DNA of 64,000 bases from Agelaius tricolor (taxonomy: Eukaryota; Chordata; Aves; Passeriformes; Icteridae): the NCBI GenBank assembly GCA_023055355.1, contig JALJCS010000004.1, positions 34,652,244 through 34,716,243 of the forward strand. The letters are read 5' to 3'. The notes below the pieces were generated by a model. It searched no databases. It was given only the letters and a program-made list of their open reading frames with translations, and had not been told where the DNA came from. The position numbers and the translations under genes are program-made. Every line of letters begins with the position of its first letter. Within the stretch, counting starts at the first letter, position 1. Positions 1 to 12,121 of the stretch are shown in pieces.

Positions 1-430
1 TACTACAGGTAACTACCATGCAGAACTTGTAGGGAGCTAAAATCCAAGTACTGCTGCTCCTACACTTTAGTCTCTTATACTGTTTTGCAAAATGACAATT
101 CTTAACTGCTAAAAGAGTACACAGAGGTAAGATCATATTGTTTCAATGTAAAATTATTAAACATAGCATAAAAAGGTTTACTTGGATTTAGCAAAGGAAG
201 CTGGTGGGTGTGTGTTTATCAGGGACCTTCCCCCAGCAGTGAGGGAAACTGGCAGGAGATCTCTGACCTCACCCTGCTGCACCAATATTTGGCTGCGAGA
301 GAGGAAGGAAAAGGGGAAAACAGCTCCTCACTCATCAAGAGCCAGAATTGTGAGTTTAGTTGCCTTAAGCACAGCAGAAATAGTGCCAGGCAATAGGCCA
401 AGAAGCCATAGGTAGAAACTTATGTACTTG
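1..430. other. Intergenic DNA, nothing recognised
   Basis: AT-rich sequence with a slightly GC-richer patch near 200-330. Short open frames occur on both strands but none resembles a known protein, and none has codon structure or splice sites I would trust. Confidence 0.5.
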
Positions 431-648
431 AAGTTCCACCTGAACATGAAGAACTTTTTTGCTGTGCAGGTGATCAGACACTGGAACAGACTGACCAGAG
501 AGGTTGTGGAGAATTTCATTGGAGATATTCAAGAACCATCTGGACACAATCCTGTGCCATGTGCTCTAGGATGACCCTTCTGGAGCAGGGAGGTTGGACA
601 ACATGACCCACAGGGGTCCCTTACCTGGCCCATTCTGTGATTCTGTGA
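431..648 (+). repeat. CR1 LINE 3' fragment, sense
   Basis: The sequence has the typical avian CR1 3' region: the 'acactggaacagac...agagaggttgtggag' block at about 480-511, followed by the 'ggagatattcaagaacc' block, and it ends at 631-648 in the tandem ATTCTGTG octamers that mark CR1 3' ends. It is 5'-truncated, as most CR1 copies are. The strand follows from the terminal octamers lying at the right-hand side. Confidence 0.85.
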
Positions 649-3600
649 GAAAGAGGGTCTCAGAAGCAACTGTGCCTGCAGAAACCAAGCCCAGACTTGC
701 AGTGGATACTGAACTAGAACCTTGGCAGAAGCAGGTATGTGAAGCCTCCGTAACAGACCCTGGCTTGTGCGAAGTACACCACTACCTGAGAACTGGAAAC
801 AACAGGCCATCAAAAAATCAAGATTATCCCTCACAAGAAGCTGGTGAAGACAGGCTGTTGCTGAATGCTCTTATGCCTGCATCTTGGGATGAAGTATCTC
901 ACTTCACATAGTCACCTAGCAACCAAAATAGTGAAAATTGCCTGGGACTGGTACAATACAGTGCAGCTGGAATAAATACAACTGTCAGAAGAAACTATTT
1001 CACCCCTCCTGAAGGAATTAACTGCTTGCTCCTTGCACTGGGGGCTGATTAGCAATCCAAGTCCTGCTTCCTCCCTGTGCATCCCCCAAAAACACTTAAC
1101 AGTTTTAGACAGAAAAAGGAGAAAATGAAAATGTTTCCTGATTTTGTGCCTTGCAGCAATAGCCCCACATTTGAGGTGGGCTCCAGTACTGCTGTGCTGT
1201 GCTCAGGTGATCAGGTTAGGGTTGCTGGTGTATAGTATTGCTTGTGTTCACTTCTCCCTGCCACTCCAAAGGACATCAGGGCAGAAGCAGGGACAATGTA
1301 TCATCCAGAGGTATGGCATTCCAAGATGGTCCTCCTGCAGCAAGGCAGATGGAAGTTTTCTGTCCTTCTCTAACAGTTTTTCTCTTCAGTGGTGAAAGTG
1401 ACTGCTCTGCACATGCAGCAAATAAACTGCAAATCCTAACAGCTCTTTGCTTCTTTAGAAGCACTTTGCTTCTAAATATGAATTGACTAAGCATTTTCAT
1501 AATCAATGTCTAGAACATACTATATCTAGGACATACACATTATGTATCTGCAGTTTAAAAGTTAGAAAAATTTCAGCTGAATAGAAAATTTTTTTTCTAA
1601 ATATGAATTATAATAATTATTATGTTGTTCATTAAAATTATAAAGAAATTATACCATTGGTAATAAAATTATTTTTGGTCATAACACTAGCTTTTTTTAA
1701 TACTGTGGCAGGCTTCAATTTTGGGCCAATCAATGGTATTGAATATGATAAAGTGTTTGTGGTTTTTCCCTGATGGTTCAGACAGTGGGAGGTGGGTTGA
1801 GACACTGGGAGGGGACAAGGGTGTATCCTGCCGCACTGAATAAACACTGTGAGAACAGACAGGATGCTGTGTGGAAAGCCTGTGACTCAGCACAGCTGCA
1901 TGGATCTCCTCCTCACATGCTTCTTCAACTGGGAATTTCCAAATAATTTTCAGGCATCCTGGTCAACTGACACACTTTATCCATTAAACTAATTTCTTTG
2001 TGGACATTGGGCTCTGCTTCTAGATAGACCACAAGCCACTGATAAAACAACTAGAAATAGTTCAAATCTCTGCATTTTTTATTAAACGATCCCTAGGAGG
2101 AAAAAAGCAGCCCCCTTTCACCTTAATGACAATGATAACAAGAATTCTCAAAAAAGTTATCTGCAAACCACTTGAATTATGGTGAAATAGCATTTACTGG
2201 AATTAGAGGGATGACACCAAAACTATGAAAAGACCGTATGTGCTCAAACCAAACGGACACATCACCTCCATGTTAGAGAACTGGGAGATACATGGGTTCA
2301 AACAAAGATTTCTTTTCTCCTTCAGCCTTTCCAATTTGCCCATCCTGAAGCCACAACTAACAACATCTGTTTGCAAGGAAGGTCTATCACAAGGCAGCAT
2401 GTACAGAGACCTGCCCTATCCTTTCACAGAAAACTTTTGATGCAGGAAATTCTGCAAAGTTACAAAGTGCCAGCATCTCTCTCAAATGGTGATCTTTATT
2501 GCAGTCCACTGTTGTGGATGCTTGCCCAGCCAAACCTGCAGATCCTTCCAATGCATGACACAATTGGTCTCCCTGGAGAGTACAGAATGGCTCCAGGAGT
2601 CCTCTCCATCAGCAAATTGTGTCTGTGCTGGCATGCAGAAGGAAACACAGAGAAGCAATGGACATCAGAGTGTAACCTGAATAACATCCATAATGACACA
2701 TGGCCCTACTAAAGTTCAACCTATACCTCAGAAGAGCCTGAAAACTATGGCAAATGAACACACTATTCAAAGGAAGACTCACTGGCCTGGATACCAGCCA
2801 CAACAGTCACCATAAGCAGATACACAGAAAAGAAAAAGAGGACAAATACTAATGGTATTTCCCCAATTACTCTTTCACTCAAATAATACATTCTGCTCAG
2901 GGAAATTCACCAGTTAGTTATGGTTTGTCTCTTTAGTAATCCACAAGAGTTGCACCATGCTCATGAGAATTTGTGGAAACCTCTTGCATGCCCAGCATTT
3001 GTCAAGAAACTTCACAAGTCTCCTACCTTCTGGATGCCCTTTGTGCCATGATTTTTATATCTGAATCTGGTTCACTGTTTGGGTGGTTGACCCCAGTCCC
3101 TAGTTGTGAAGAATAGGTTGTGAATAGACTGAAGTGTTCCCAGGTGCCTAAGTCAAGTCTTATACAAATGTGATGCAACATTTTCTATCATCTTTCTATC
3201 ACTTCTATCATGTGCCATAAATACCGTTGGACTCCTGTCAAAGCCTAAATTATTAATGTGACCATTTTGTATGTTATGCCAAGCAGTAGAAGTTAACTTT
3301 AATCCTGTTCAATGTAGCTTGTAAGAGTCATTGGTATGTCTATTGCTTAACTTCCTTGATATTAATCTATTGGCGCAAAACTAAAATAGTCAAGATATTA
3401 GTCCCTGCCAAAACAGACAATGCCAAAACAATAATTTCTTCTACTTGCCTTTTTTGAACTCTAACATCATGCATCCTTTAAATATCATAAACCAGGACTG
3501 TTACCACATGAACTGCCTGACCCACCCTTGGACTTTTTAAGCACGTATCTGAAACACTCTCCCTTTTACATCAACATAGGCATGACATCAACCAGACTGG

Positions 3601-6590
3601 AGAACTGATCTTGTTAAAATTCTGCCTCTCTTTGAATAAGTATGCCATGATTCTTATGTAGTTGCCCCAGCCTATGGGCCAGCCTACACAGATGGTATGG
3701 AAATAGTACAAGTCAACGTACATTGTGAAGAAAAAGAAAATCTATGGCCTTTCAAGTATTTTCTTTTCCCCCATCCTTCTACCAGATGCCAGCTGCAAAA
3801 TTTCACTATCATGATGAATAGAAAAATTACAATTGCTCATATCTTATTTAGATCACTGATAAATTAGGAACATATGTATGTAACATGGATATACTGACAT
3901 ACCAGGTAAATACACAGGTTAAATTCACAGTCAGAAGTTAATAAATTAATGATTCTGTTAAAATTTTCACAACTGGTTAGGAGATGTGGCCAATTCAGAG
4001 CAGCTATCATAAACTTCCAAAGGCTACAGAATAAAAATGGGGAAATAATCAGGTACTGTATAAACCTTAGACTCATCCCAATTTAGAACATGATGCTGTG
4101 ATTCAATAAATCATATAATCCTAAAAGTTATTACTTTTAATTTATTACAAGTATCAATTTTCAAGGATGAGGAAGAGACAGGTCCTAAAAATAGAAAGTT
4201 GATGAAACAACTACATAGAGAAAAACTGTTTAGAGTAGGAGAGTTTTCAGATTTAGGAATTCTGTCCTTAAGCCCTCTTTATTTAACAATGTTCATACTG
4301 TTCATATATTTTTTACATTGGTCAGCCCTATGATGAATGAATGTCACATGTTCATCTGTCCAACTGAACTAAAATCTTTGCACAGAGATCTTCCATTAAG
4401 CTCTCAGAATTAATTTCTATTTTGTTCTTTAAAAGTATCATTTGGAATCTAAAAAGATTATCTGATTAGACAGATCCCAGGATTAGCAAGTGCTTAATTG
4501 TTGTGCACAGGATTTCATTGTTGCCATGAAATGGATGCTGACTCTTGGCATTCATTTGCAACTGAGAATGGCATTACTGCTTGGGCAAACTCTAAGTTCA
4601 AGGAACCATCAACAATTCTCAGAGTTCATCAATCCCTACAGCTGTATCAGGACTTATATATCTGACTAGATAATTACATATTCTCAACAAAATTGAGGTA
4701 ATCAAAACCAACACCATTTGAAACTGACATGTGCAGAATGCACTGACCAAATCACAGCTCACATTGTATCAGCTGTTCACTTCAGCAGTAAAGCACCACC
4801 TGCTTTTACTGACTACTGCTTAGGTTAAAGCAAGTTTACAGTTTTAACTTGGCATAGATTTCAGGAGCCTCTTCTGAGGAATACTGTTCTTCCTTTCACA
4901 CAACTTCTCCTCAGCCCATCCCTGTTTCTCCACATGCATTTTTCTCATCTGTGGATTTGCGGGAGATTTACTTAAATGCTGCACAGTATGTTGTAGTTCT
5001 GGTAAGCAGAAAAAGGGACCTTGAGAGGGAAAGAAAAAAAGTATCACCAAGTCATTACTCATAAATCACTGCTTTTTCCCTTGATTTGTGAATTTCTTTT
5101 CATAGGCATACCCTACACATGAGCCAGAGGGAGTCAAAAATTCTGAGAACTGTGATGTGAGGCATAGTAACAGTAGGGTAGCAGAACATCGCTCAAAAAT
5201 ATACTTCTAGTAAACTGAGAAACATGAAATGGCTGGTGGAAGTAGATGCATGAGGTACTGCACTTTGAAGGGGACCAGGCATGTGGTTTAATGTCACTCT
5301 CTTCATGCTCTTTATCTCAAACTCAAAAAGCAGTTATTCCCAGCGTTCACCAAACTTTGTGGCTTGTGATTGGCATTTTTCCACACCTGTGGTTTAGCTC
5401 TTCAAAATGGGTACAAATCCCATGGGGATCCTCAGTGGTCTACTGCTACTCTGAAACCTAGTTGGTGGTGGTTTTCTTCAGTGCTCCACCTGGTGCTTCT
5501 CCCTCTGAGCTACTGGTCTTTCATTTGGTTGGGAAAACTGTTGTCATCTGTGTGGTGGGGAAGCAAAAATGCAGGGGGGCTGAACAGTTTCTCTCTCAAA
5601 AGGTAACGATTCCTCCTTGTTGCCTGACTCACAATTGCTCAGTAATGTTGAGCATGACCTAAAGATCTGATGCTCCTAGTCAGAATCAGATTAGACAGGG
5701 TCTTGAAAGCATTCCAATAGCTTTTTTTGTTTGTTTTATTTTTTAACAGAAGTGAAACTCTGTGAAACCATTGAAGGTGAATTACAAGGTAGAACACTAC
5801 ATCAAATCTTATTGTATTCAGATTCTAAACAAAAGTAAGACCACTGAGGTCAGTGCAATAAAGGACTGGGATTTGATTCAGCTAGAAACATTGCTGAAGA
5901 GTCACTATTTGCTGTGCTGGAGGCATTACTTCTGTGCTCAAGGCATCACCTAATTCTCCTGCCAGGATAAACTACACATGCCTACATCATTCTCATTTGT
6001 CTCAACTTTAAAAGTGACAGTGATGGATGTCCTACAGATTCTCCAGAAAATGAGTGCTCCACAAAACAGGTGCTGATTGTTAAAACATTTTTCCTAATAT
6101 GTAGCTTTGCCAACACTTTAGCCAACTCAGTGAATATGGAAAATATGCTGCAGCCCTGGACATATTTTAGGTATATTATCAGGTCTCTACAAATGTTCTT
6201 TAGACTCAACAAGTCTTTAGAATACAAAGGTTCTTCAGGTATTCCAGTTGTTTACATAATCTCTGGACTTTGTCCAGTTTTCTTTAGGGAAGATTTGGAT
6301 GGAGTAAAGAATATCCAACAAATAATATATTGGTGCTCAATGGAACAGCAAACAAACTACACTGAAGTATGTTACAGACAACAACCTTTTCTGATGCAAG
6401 ACAACACTGTGGGCACACAGTATGTTTGTGATTCACTATGTAGTGATTCAGATTACCTGAAGAGGAATTGTTATTTTATACACTCCTCCCTATATTCCTT
6501 CCAGCATAGAGGTACAAACAAGACAAGAGTTGTAATAAATCCATACTGAAAATAAATGTCAATTCCCCTCAAGACAACTTTACAAACTCA
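649..6590. other. Intergenic DNA between CR1 and retrovirus
   Basis: About 6 kb of mostly AT-rich sequence with no gene I recognise. The longest open frame is 6070-6549 (159 codons, +), without a recognised domain. At 1740-1870 a short stretch with an AATAAA in a GC-richer context could be an old repeat end, but I cannot assign it. This should be the intergenic interval upstream of F2RL1, where F2R lies in other amniotes. Confidence 0.5.
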
Positions 6591-7140
6591 GCTGTAGTAT
6601 CCCACATGGATGAAGGAGAGGCTGAGATGCCTTGGGAGGATAGCATGGTTCAGGTTAGAGTGACTCCTTGGACCTTTTCCCCACAATTCTGTGGGTTTTA
6701 TGTTAATAGTACTTGTAACATCACCCTCAATCCCCACCCCAGTTCTGGAAAGTTCATTGTTCTCTATCTTCCAATTGGTCCACATTTTTGTCACTCCTCC
6801 CCTGTTCCCTCATTGGTTGCTGTCCCCTGATCCCACTTTTGTACCTCTCCTTGTCCTTTCACCCACTGGCCTTCAGGTTGTTATATACCTCCGACTCTGG
6901 GTTGGTTAAAAAGCCTGGACTCTCCCTCGTTCGGGGCTCTTTGCTGTCCCTGGACCCCCCCTTCAGTGCACCTGTCAGTAAACAGTCACTGGAATCCCAT
7001 ACAAGAGCCACTCCTGCTTCCTTCTGTTGGTTTAACCTCAACAACTGGCCATATGAGCATCTGGTGCTTGACTGGGCTATCCATCTTCTTGGGGAAGATG
7101 GTCTTGAGAAGGTGGCCATCCCAGCGACATCTGCCATGCA
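6591..7140 (+). repeat. Putative 5' LTR of the endogenous retrovirus
   Basis: The interval directly precedes the primer binding site and has LTR-like promoter elements (inverted and direct CCAAT boxes, then a TATA-like box). It starts at a TG (6591) and ends at a CA (7139-7140), which is the expected LTR form, but both ends were chosen by eye. The gap of eight bases to the primer site is longer than usual, so the true end may differ. No matching copy was found after 12121. Confidence 0.5.
6771..6914 (+). promoter_or_regulatory. LTR promoter elements (CCAAT and TATA-like)
   Basis: A CCAATTGG palindrome sits at 6771-6778 and an inverted CCAAT box (ATTGG) at 6812-6816. A TATA-like TTATATA follows at 6881-6887, with a second A-rich candidate (GGTTAAAAAG) near 6904-6913. 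Transcription would be expected to start about 30 bases further on. Activity is unknown. Confidence 0.4.
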
Positions 7141-7148
7141 GCTGCAGC

Positions 7149-7166
7149 TGGCGCCCAAACAGGGAC
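7149..7166 (+). other. Retroviral primer binding site, tRNA-Lys type
   Basis: TGGCGCCCAAACAGGGAC differs at a single base from the primer site complementary to the 3' end of tRNA-Lys3 (an A in place of a G at the ninth base). Lysine primers are the rule in betaretroviruses and many class II endogenous retroviruses. Its place just after the LTR anchors the element's orientation. Confidence 0.85.
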
Positions 7167-7609
7167 CTCTTCTGGAGGATCCCTGAGAGCGTCTCCAGCA
7201 TGCTTCGGCTCCGTGAGTCCTTGTGCCTGGACACCAGTCGCCTCAGAACTCCAGCTCCATAAGAAGATCATCTTGATTGTCTGAGACATCCTTCAACTGG
7301 CCAGTTGACAACCCTCTTGGAGCACGTCCTGCAGAGTCTGACGTCTTCAGAGAATCACCTGGAACCGACAGACCCCCACAAGACCCTTTCTTTTGGCTTG
7401 TGTTCTGCTTGGTAAATGCTGCAGCTAGGGTGCTGCTGGGTGCTGGGGGAGGTACCCACACAAGCTCTTCTTTTCTGTTCTACTTTTATCTCGTGGGAAG
7501 GCAGCCTTGGGAATTAAACTGTCCATCGTGCAGTGGGAGATCTATATCCAAGTTAAGGGAGCCCTGCTGTTGGGAGATGTTTCTTTTTCGAAAAAATATT
7601 TAAAGTTTT

Positions 7610-9375
7610 TTGTTTGCTTTCTGTTTAAACGCTTGCCAGGAATTACCCAGGAGGATGTCAATTCTGTTTAGGTTCTGGGGAAAGGTTGGCAAATGTTCAT
7701 ACAGGGAACAGGTCAGTGGGAATTTTAAGGTCGGGAGAGCTTATCCTCTGTTTGATGCTATTGTTACGTTAGTAAAGGAAAAGGGGGAAAGTTGGGGCCC
7801 CGGTTCTCCCCAGTTGTCCCCCTCCTCCCTCCCCAACCCTAATTCCTCTTCCCCAAAGGGTGGGCCAGGATGGAGAACCTGCCCCGAGGCACAGGAGAGC
7901 CACATGCCTCCTGCTACCTCCTGTCCCCCTCGTCCCTTTCTTGGGCTGGCACTGGCCACACCAGTCCAAGCCCTAACCTCCTCCTTGATCCAACACCGCC
8001 TTACCCTCCTTCTCCTCTGTGTTCATTGAACATAATGGGCCAAAGTGGGTACAAATCCCATGCTGTTGGCCACATGGCAGTGACCCCCATCTTAAGTCCC
8101 AAGGCACAAAATGGTGGTTTCCCCTCATATTCAGCCCTTCCTGCCATTCCACCTCTCCATCCCCAGTCATTGCATTCCACCCTGTGTTGGGTCCCTCCCT
8201 GCCTGTGACGTTGATGGTGTGTGCGTTGGGACCCACCCCTTCCCCTGCAAAGCCAATTGTGGCCTACCCCTGATGTAGGCCATTCCCCTTCAACACTTGC
8301 TGCTTCCGGTTCCTGTGCCACCGGAACCAGAAGTGGGACTGGCCAGAAGAAGGTTCATTTTGGCCTTAACAGGTCCATGCCACCGGATCCTACCGGTCAA
8401 CAGGAGACTTCATACCGCAGCCTGTCCTTCCCTGTCTCCTTGGAAGATGAGGACAGTGACACCTCAGACCACAACATCCAGCCGGGAGGGAGCTGGGCAC
8501 AGATTAGGGAAGATGCCTTGAAAGATGGGAATCTAGATTTAGTACAAGACTTAGACTGCTTTATTGCACCAGTTATTTTAAGGAGGGGAAGGAATCCCAT
8601 GTAGGAACAAATACCATACAATGAAGTGAAAAAACTGAGAAAGGCAGCAAAAGACTATGGAAGGAGCTCACCCTATTTCAAAAATGTGCTTGAAATTACT
8701 TTTTCAGGACATACATTGGTACCACATTACATTCGGTATTTAATGACGATCCTGTTGTCTCCCTCTGAATTTATGTTATGGGAGACACAATGGAAAAAAT
8801 TGCTAAAATTAAAAAATTGCTAATTGCAAAGCATGAGGTGGGAGACAGAGATGCAAAAGATGCCATGGACACTTTGTCAGGGGAGAGTGAATTTGATAAT
8901 TCATTCAGGCCAAGCTACCCTTTCCTGTTTTACATGACAACAAAGATGCCACTCGCTCAGCATTACTCAAAATACCAGATGGCAACGCCCCCCAGTAGAA
9001 CTTTTCTGCCATCCAACAGGGCATTGATGAATCTTTTATCAAGTTCATTGACAGGTTAAAGGACACTATAGACAAGCAAATAGATAACATAGAGGCCAGG
9101 GAGGAACTCCTGAGAAAAATGGCAGCCAATAATGCCAACTCCGAATGTAAAAAGGTATTAAGAACACTACCTCAGGATCCAGAATCAACGATTCATCAGA
9201 TGGTGGAAACCTGCTCAAAGGTAACTTCCTTTGAACACACTGTTGCCTTAGCAGTCAGTAAAGGGGTGGGGGAAGTACTGGCAACACAGAACAATATCAA
9301 GTGTTTTAACTGTGGGCAGATGGGGCACATCTGAGCACATTGTCCTCACCCTGTGTTTAAGTCATCCAGAGATTA
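7610..9375 (+). pseudogene. gag: Retroviral gag remnant
   Basis: Gag encodes the matrix, capsid and nucleocapsid of the particle. A proline- and serine-rich stretch after about 7780 may be the matrix/spacer part; this is weak. Capsid-like sequence runs from about 8500 and is cut by an in-frame TAG at 8602-8604 and again at 8821-8823. After that the reading continues in another frame. The major homology region (IQQGIDESFIKFIDRL) is at 9011-9058 in a third frame. One nucleocapsid zinc knuckle starts at about 9301 (CFNCGQMGH), but a TGA at 9332-9334 falls inside it before the last cysteine. With at least two frame changes and three stops, no functional product is possible. The 5' limit is uncertain; the capsid and knuckle parts are firm. 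Confidence 0.75.
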
Positions 9376-9764
9376 ATGTCCACAGTATCGGCTGGGAAAT
9401 GGACTGCAGATCATGACACAACACCATGCCATGACAACAAGTGGAAGGCTGTATTGCCCCAGTTTCCCCACCATCCAGGAGACCAATTCCCAGACAGTAC
9501 ATTTCAGAGGAAAGAGATCACTCAGAGGGACTCCGCTTTTTCCAGCAAACCAACCAATTAAATCAATCAACAAGTCATGTTTTATACAGCTCTCTGTACC
9601 TGACGCTCAATGATGAAAGTGTTGTAAGGGTACCTGCAGGATACCTCGACCCTAGCCTAGGTGAGAGACCCACCCGAGTACTGCTAATGGGAGATATTAT
9701 TCACACTCTCAACAACATTACATCACACCAGAAGTCATCTCAGGTGATCCTGGTCAAGAGGTGA
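9376..9764 (+). other. Retroviral gag-pro junction, unassigned
   Basis: Open in one frame from 9441 to 9764 but without a motif I can name firmly. In betaretroviruses the pro frame begins with a dUTPase domain ahead of the protease, and the spacing here would allow a decayed one. The residues seen are not close enough to the dUTPase motifs to call it. Confidence 0.3.
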
Positions 9765-10114
9765 CTGTTTCAATCATCTGTACTAACCCACCTTTCACTT
9801 TAACCAAGATCACGCCCTTTGCCCAAATGTATGTATTAAATGGACAAGATTACTTAGATCATTATGACATTTACCTTTCTCATGTCCTCGGCAGGGAAAA
9901 GCCAAAGGTTTGCATTGCCATGTCTTATAAAGAAAAGACTCTTTCTATCACAGGAATGGCTGACACTGGAGCTGATATCACCCTCATTCCACAGTCCAAA
10001 TGGCCAGATGACTGGAAGTTGGTGTCTCCCAGTGGCACAATTTCCAGGATCAGAGGAGTTGTCACCTCCCTGGGGAGCAAAAATCTTATCAATGTGGAAA
10101 GGCCAGAGGGATAA
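9761..10114 (+). pseudogene. pro: Retroviral aspartic protease remnant (pro)
   Basis: The protease cleaves the Gag and Gag-Pol polyproteins as a homodimer. The active-site motif appears as MADTGADITLIP at about 9957-9992, the standard D-T-G-A-D form followed by the expected hydrophobic strand. A flap-like segment with glycines (ISRIRGVVTSLGS) follows at about 10040-10078. The frame ends at TAA 10112-10114. Sequence between 9761 and 9900 precedes the protease and may be the end of a dUTPase or linker. The catalytic triplet is intact, but there is no intact Gag-Pro frame for it to be expressed from. Confidence 0.75.
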
Positions 10115-10243
10115 ATTGCAACAGTGAGACCTTTTATAGTACCAAGCAACATCATATTATTGGGCAGAGATGTTTTGTCCCAGTGGGAGCGAGGCTAGAA
10201 ATCCTGCAACCAACCTGGGATTTCTAGCTGGGGCCACTGTGGA

Positions 10244-12121
10244 GTGCGCCATTCCACCACTTTCTGGAAGACCAACGAACCAGTGTGGGTGGATCAGTGG
10301 CCCCTCACAAATGACAAACTTGAGGCGCTCCAATTACTAGCTGACAAGCAATCATCCAAGGGGCACATTATACCATCCACTAGTCCTTGGAAAACCCCTG
10401 TTTATGTTACAAAGAAACCAGGTAAAGACAAGTGGAGACTCCTCCAGGACCTCTGCAAGATCAATGAATCCTGGAAGATATGGGTCCTTTACAGCCAGGT
10501 CTCCCCTCACCCTCCATGCTCGCCAAGGACTGGCAACTCACAGTTCTGGATAACAAGGACTGTTTCTTTAATATTCCGCTCCACCCCAGGTATGCTCCCA
10601 GATTTGCCTTTTCAGTCCCATAAGTCAACCATAAAGCTCCCTTTAAAAGATATCAATAGTGTATTTTACACAGGGAATGAAAAATTCCCGTGTTGTGCCA
10701 AATGTTTGTTACCAGAATCTTATCACTGATAAGAAAAGTCTTCCCAGAAGCTGTTGTCCTTCTTTACATGGATGACATCTTAATCTGTTCAAAGACAAAG
10801 ACTTATTCGATTCCGTAATTAAAAGGACTGTCATAGCCATTGAGGAAGTGGGTTTCAAGATCGCTCCAGAAAAAATCCAACACACTTGTCCATGGGAATA
10901 CCTCAGCTTTTTAACTGGCAAACAGACCATCGTCCCTCAAAACACTGCCATCAAAGATGACCCCCAAACCCTGAGAGATCTACAACAATTGTGTGGTTCC
11001 ATCAATTGGATCCGATCCCTTTTAGGATTGACTACTGAAGAACTAGCATCTCTTTTTGACCTGTTGCGAGGAGACAATAACCTGGACTCACAACACATCA
11101 TCACCCCCGAAGCCCATAACACCCTACAGAAAGTAGCGCATGCAATCTCAACTCGTCAAGCTCAGTGCATTGATCCAATTTTTCCCTTCCAGTTTGCAGT
11201 CCTTGGTAAGTCCCCCCAGTTCCATGGTCTTCTTTTTCAATGGGACCCTTCCTCTGTAGCCCAATTATTAATTATTGAGTGGTTGTTTTTACCCCACCAA
11301 CCAAAGAAAACCATAACTACTCCTCAAGAGCTAATGACCCAACTTATTACTAAGGCCAGAACCTGCATCCAGACCCTTGCTGGGTGGGACCTCACAGGCA
11401 TTTATTTACCACTGAAACTTAACGAATTAGAAACTACTCCAGACAAACTAATATCTCCAATTCCTCTTGACAGTTATCCCGGCCAAATTTCAACTCATTA
11501 TCCAAAACACAAATTACTCAAAGAAATGTTTCATCTGGTCCCAAATTCTTTAAAAAGTAAGACACCACTCAAGGCTCTGTTTTTACTGATGGTTCTGGGA
11601 GGTCACACAAATCTGTGATGACGTAGAGAAATCCGAACACTCAGAAGTGGGAGTGTGAAGTTCAAGCAGTTGAAGGGATTCCTCAAATCGCTGAATTAGC
11701 AACCACCATTAGGGCCTTTGAGAAATTCAAACAACTATTTAATTTAGTCATGGATTCGGTGTATGTAGCTAGGATAGCTGAGAGAGCAGAACATTCTTTA
11801 TTGAAGGACATATCAAACGAAAAATTGTTTAACTTGCTCTCAAAATTAATTCATCTCATCTCCCACTGAGAGAAACCTTATCACATAATGCATGTGAGGG
11901 CACACATAGACCTCCCCAGCCCAGTAGCAGAGGGCAGTAGGAGGGCAGACATACTAGCTATGGCAGTCAGTTCCACAAATACATTATCAAACATATTTAA
12001 CCAAGCTAAACTGAGCCCTCAGTTTTATCACCAGAACATACCTGCACTGGTGTGGATGTTCAAAATTACTAGGCACCAAGCAAGAACCAAGGTAGCATGG
12101 TTCTACATTCCTGAGAACTGA
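10244..12121 (+). pseudogene. pol: Retroviral pol remnant (RT, RNase H, integrase start)
   Basis: Pol encodes reverse transcriptase, RNase H and integrase. The RT N-terminus is clear from about 10280 (WPL, then [14 protein letters not shown], then [10 protein letters not shown] near 10425-10455). A frame change follows near 10460-10480. The catalytic YMDD is at 10765-10776, in yet another frame from its flanks. RT thumb and connection sequence (GFKIAPEKIQ, about 10850) runs open to 11618. The RNase H start (FTDGSG) is at 11581-11598 in a shifted frame. RNase H continues with an in-frame stop near 11866-11868. From about 11985 a segment like the integrase HHCC zinc-binding domain appears (LSPQFYHQN, then TRHQAR), but homology ends before the expected Cys-x-x-Cys. 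No integrase core, env or 3' LTR is seen. Confidence 0.8.

Larger units (their letters stand above)
6591..12121 (+). mobile_element. Degenerate class II (beta-like) endogenous retrovirus
   Basis: In order: a putative 5' LTR (about 6591-7140), a lysine-tRNA-type primer binding site (7149-7166), gag remnants with a major homology region and a zinc knuckle, an aspartic protease with DTGAD, reverse transcriptase with YMDD, an RNase H start, and the N-terminal zinc-binding part of integrase. Several in-frame stops and frame changes show it is inactive. Homology stops near 12096, before the integrase catalytic core; I see no env and no second LTR downstream. The primer site and the protease and polymerase motifs point to the betaretrovirus-like class II group known from bird genomes. 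The 5' boundary is an estimate because there is no second LTR to compare with. Confidence 0.85.
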
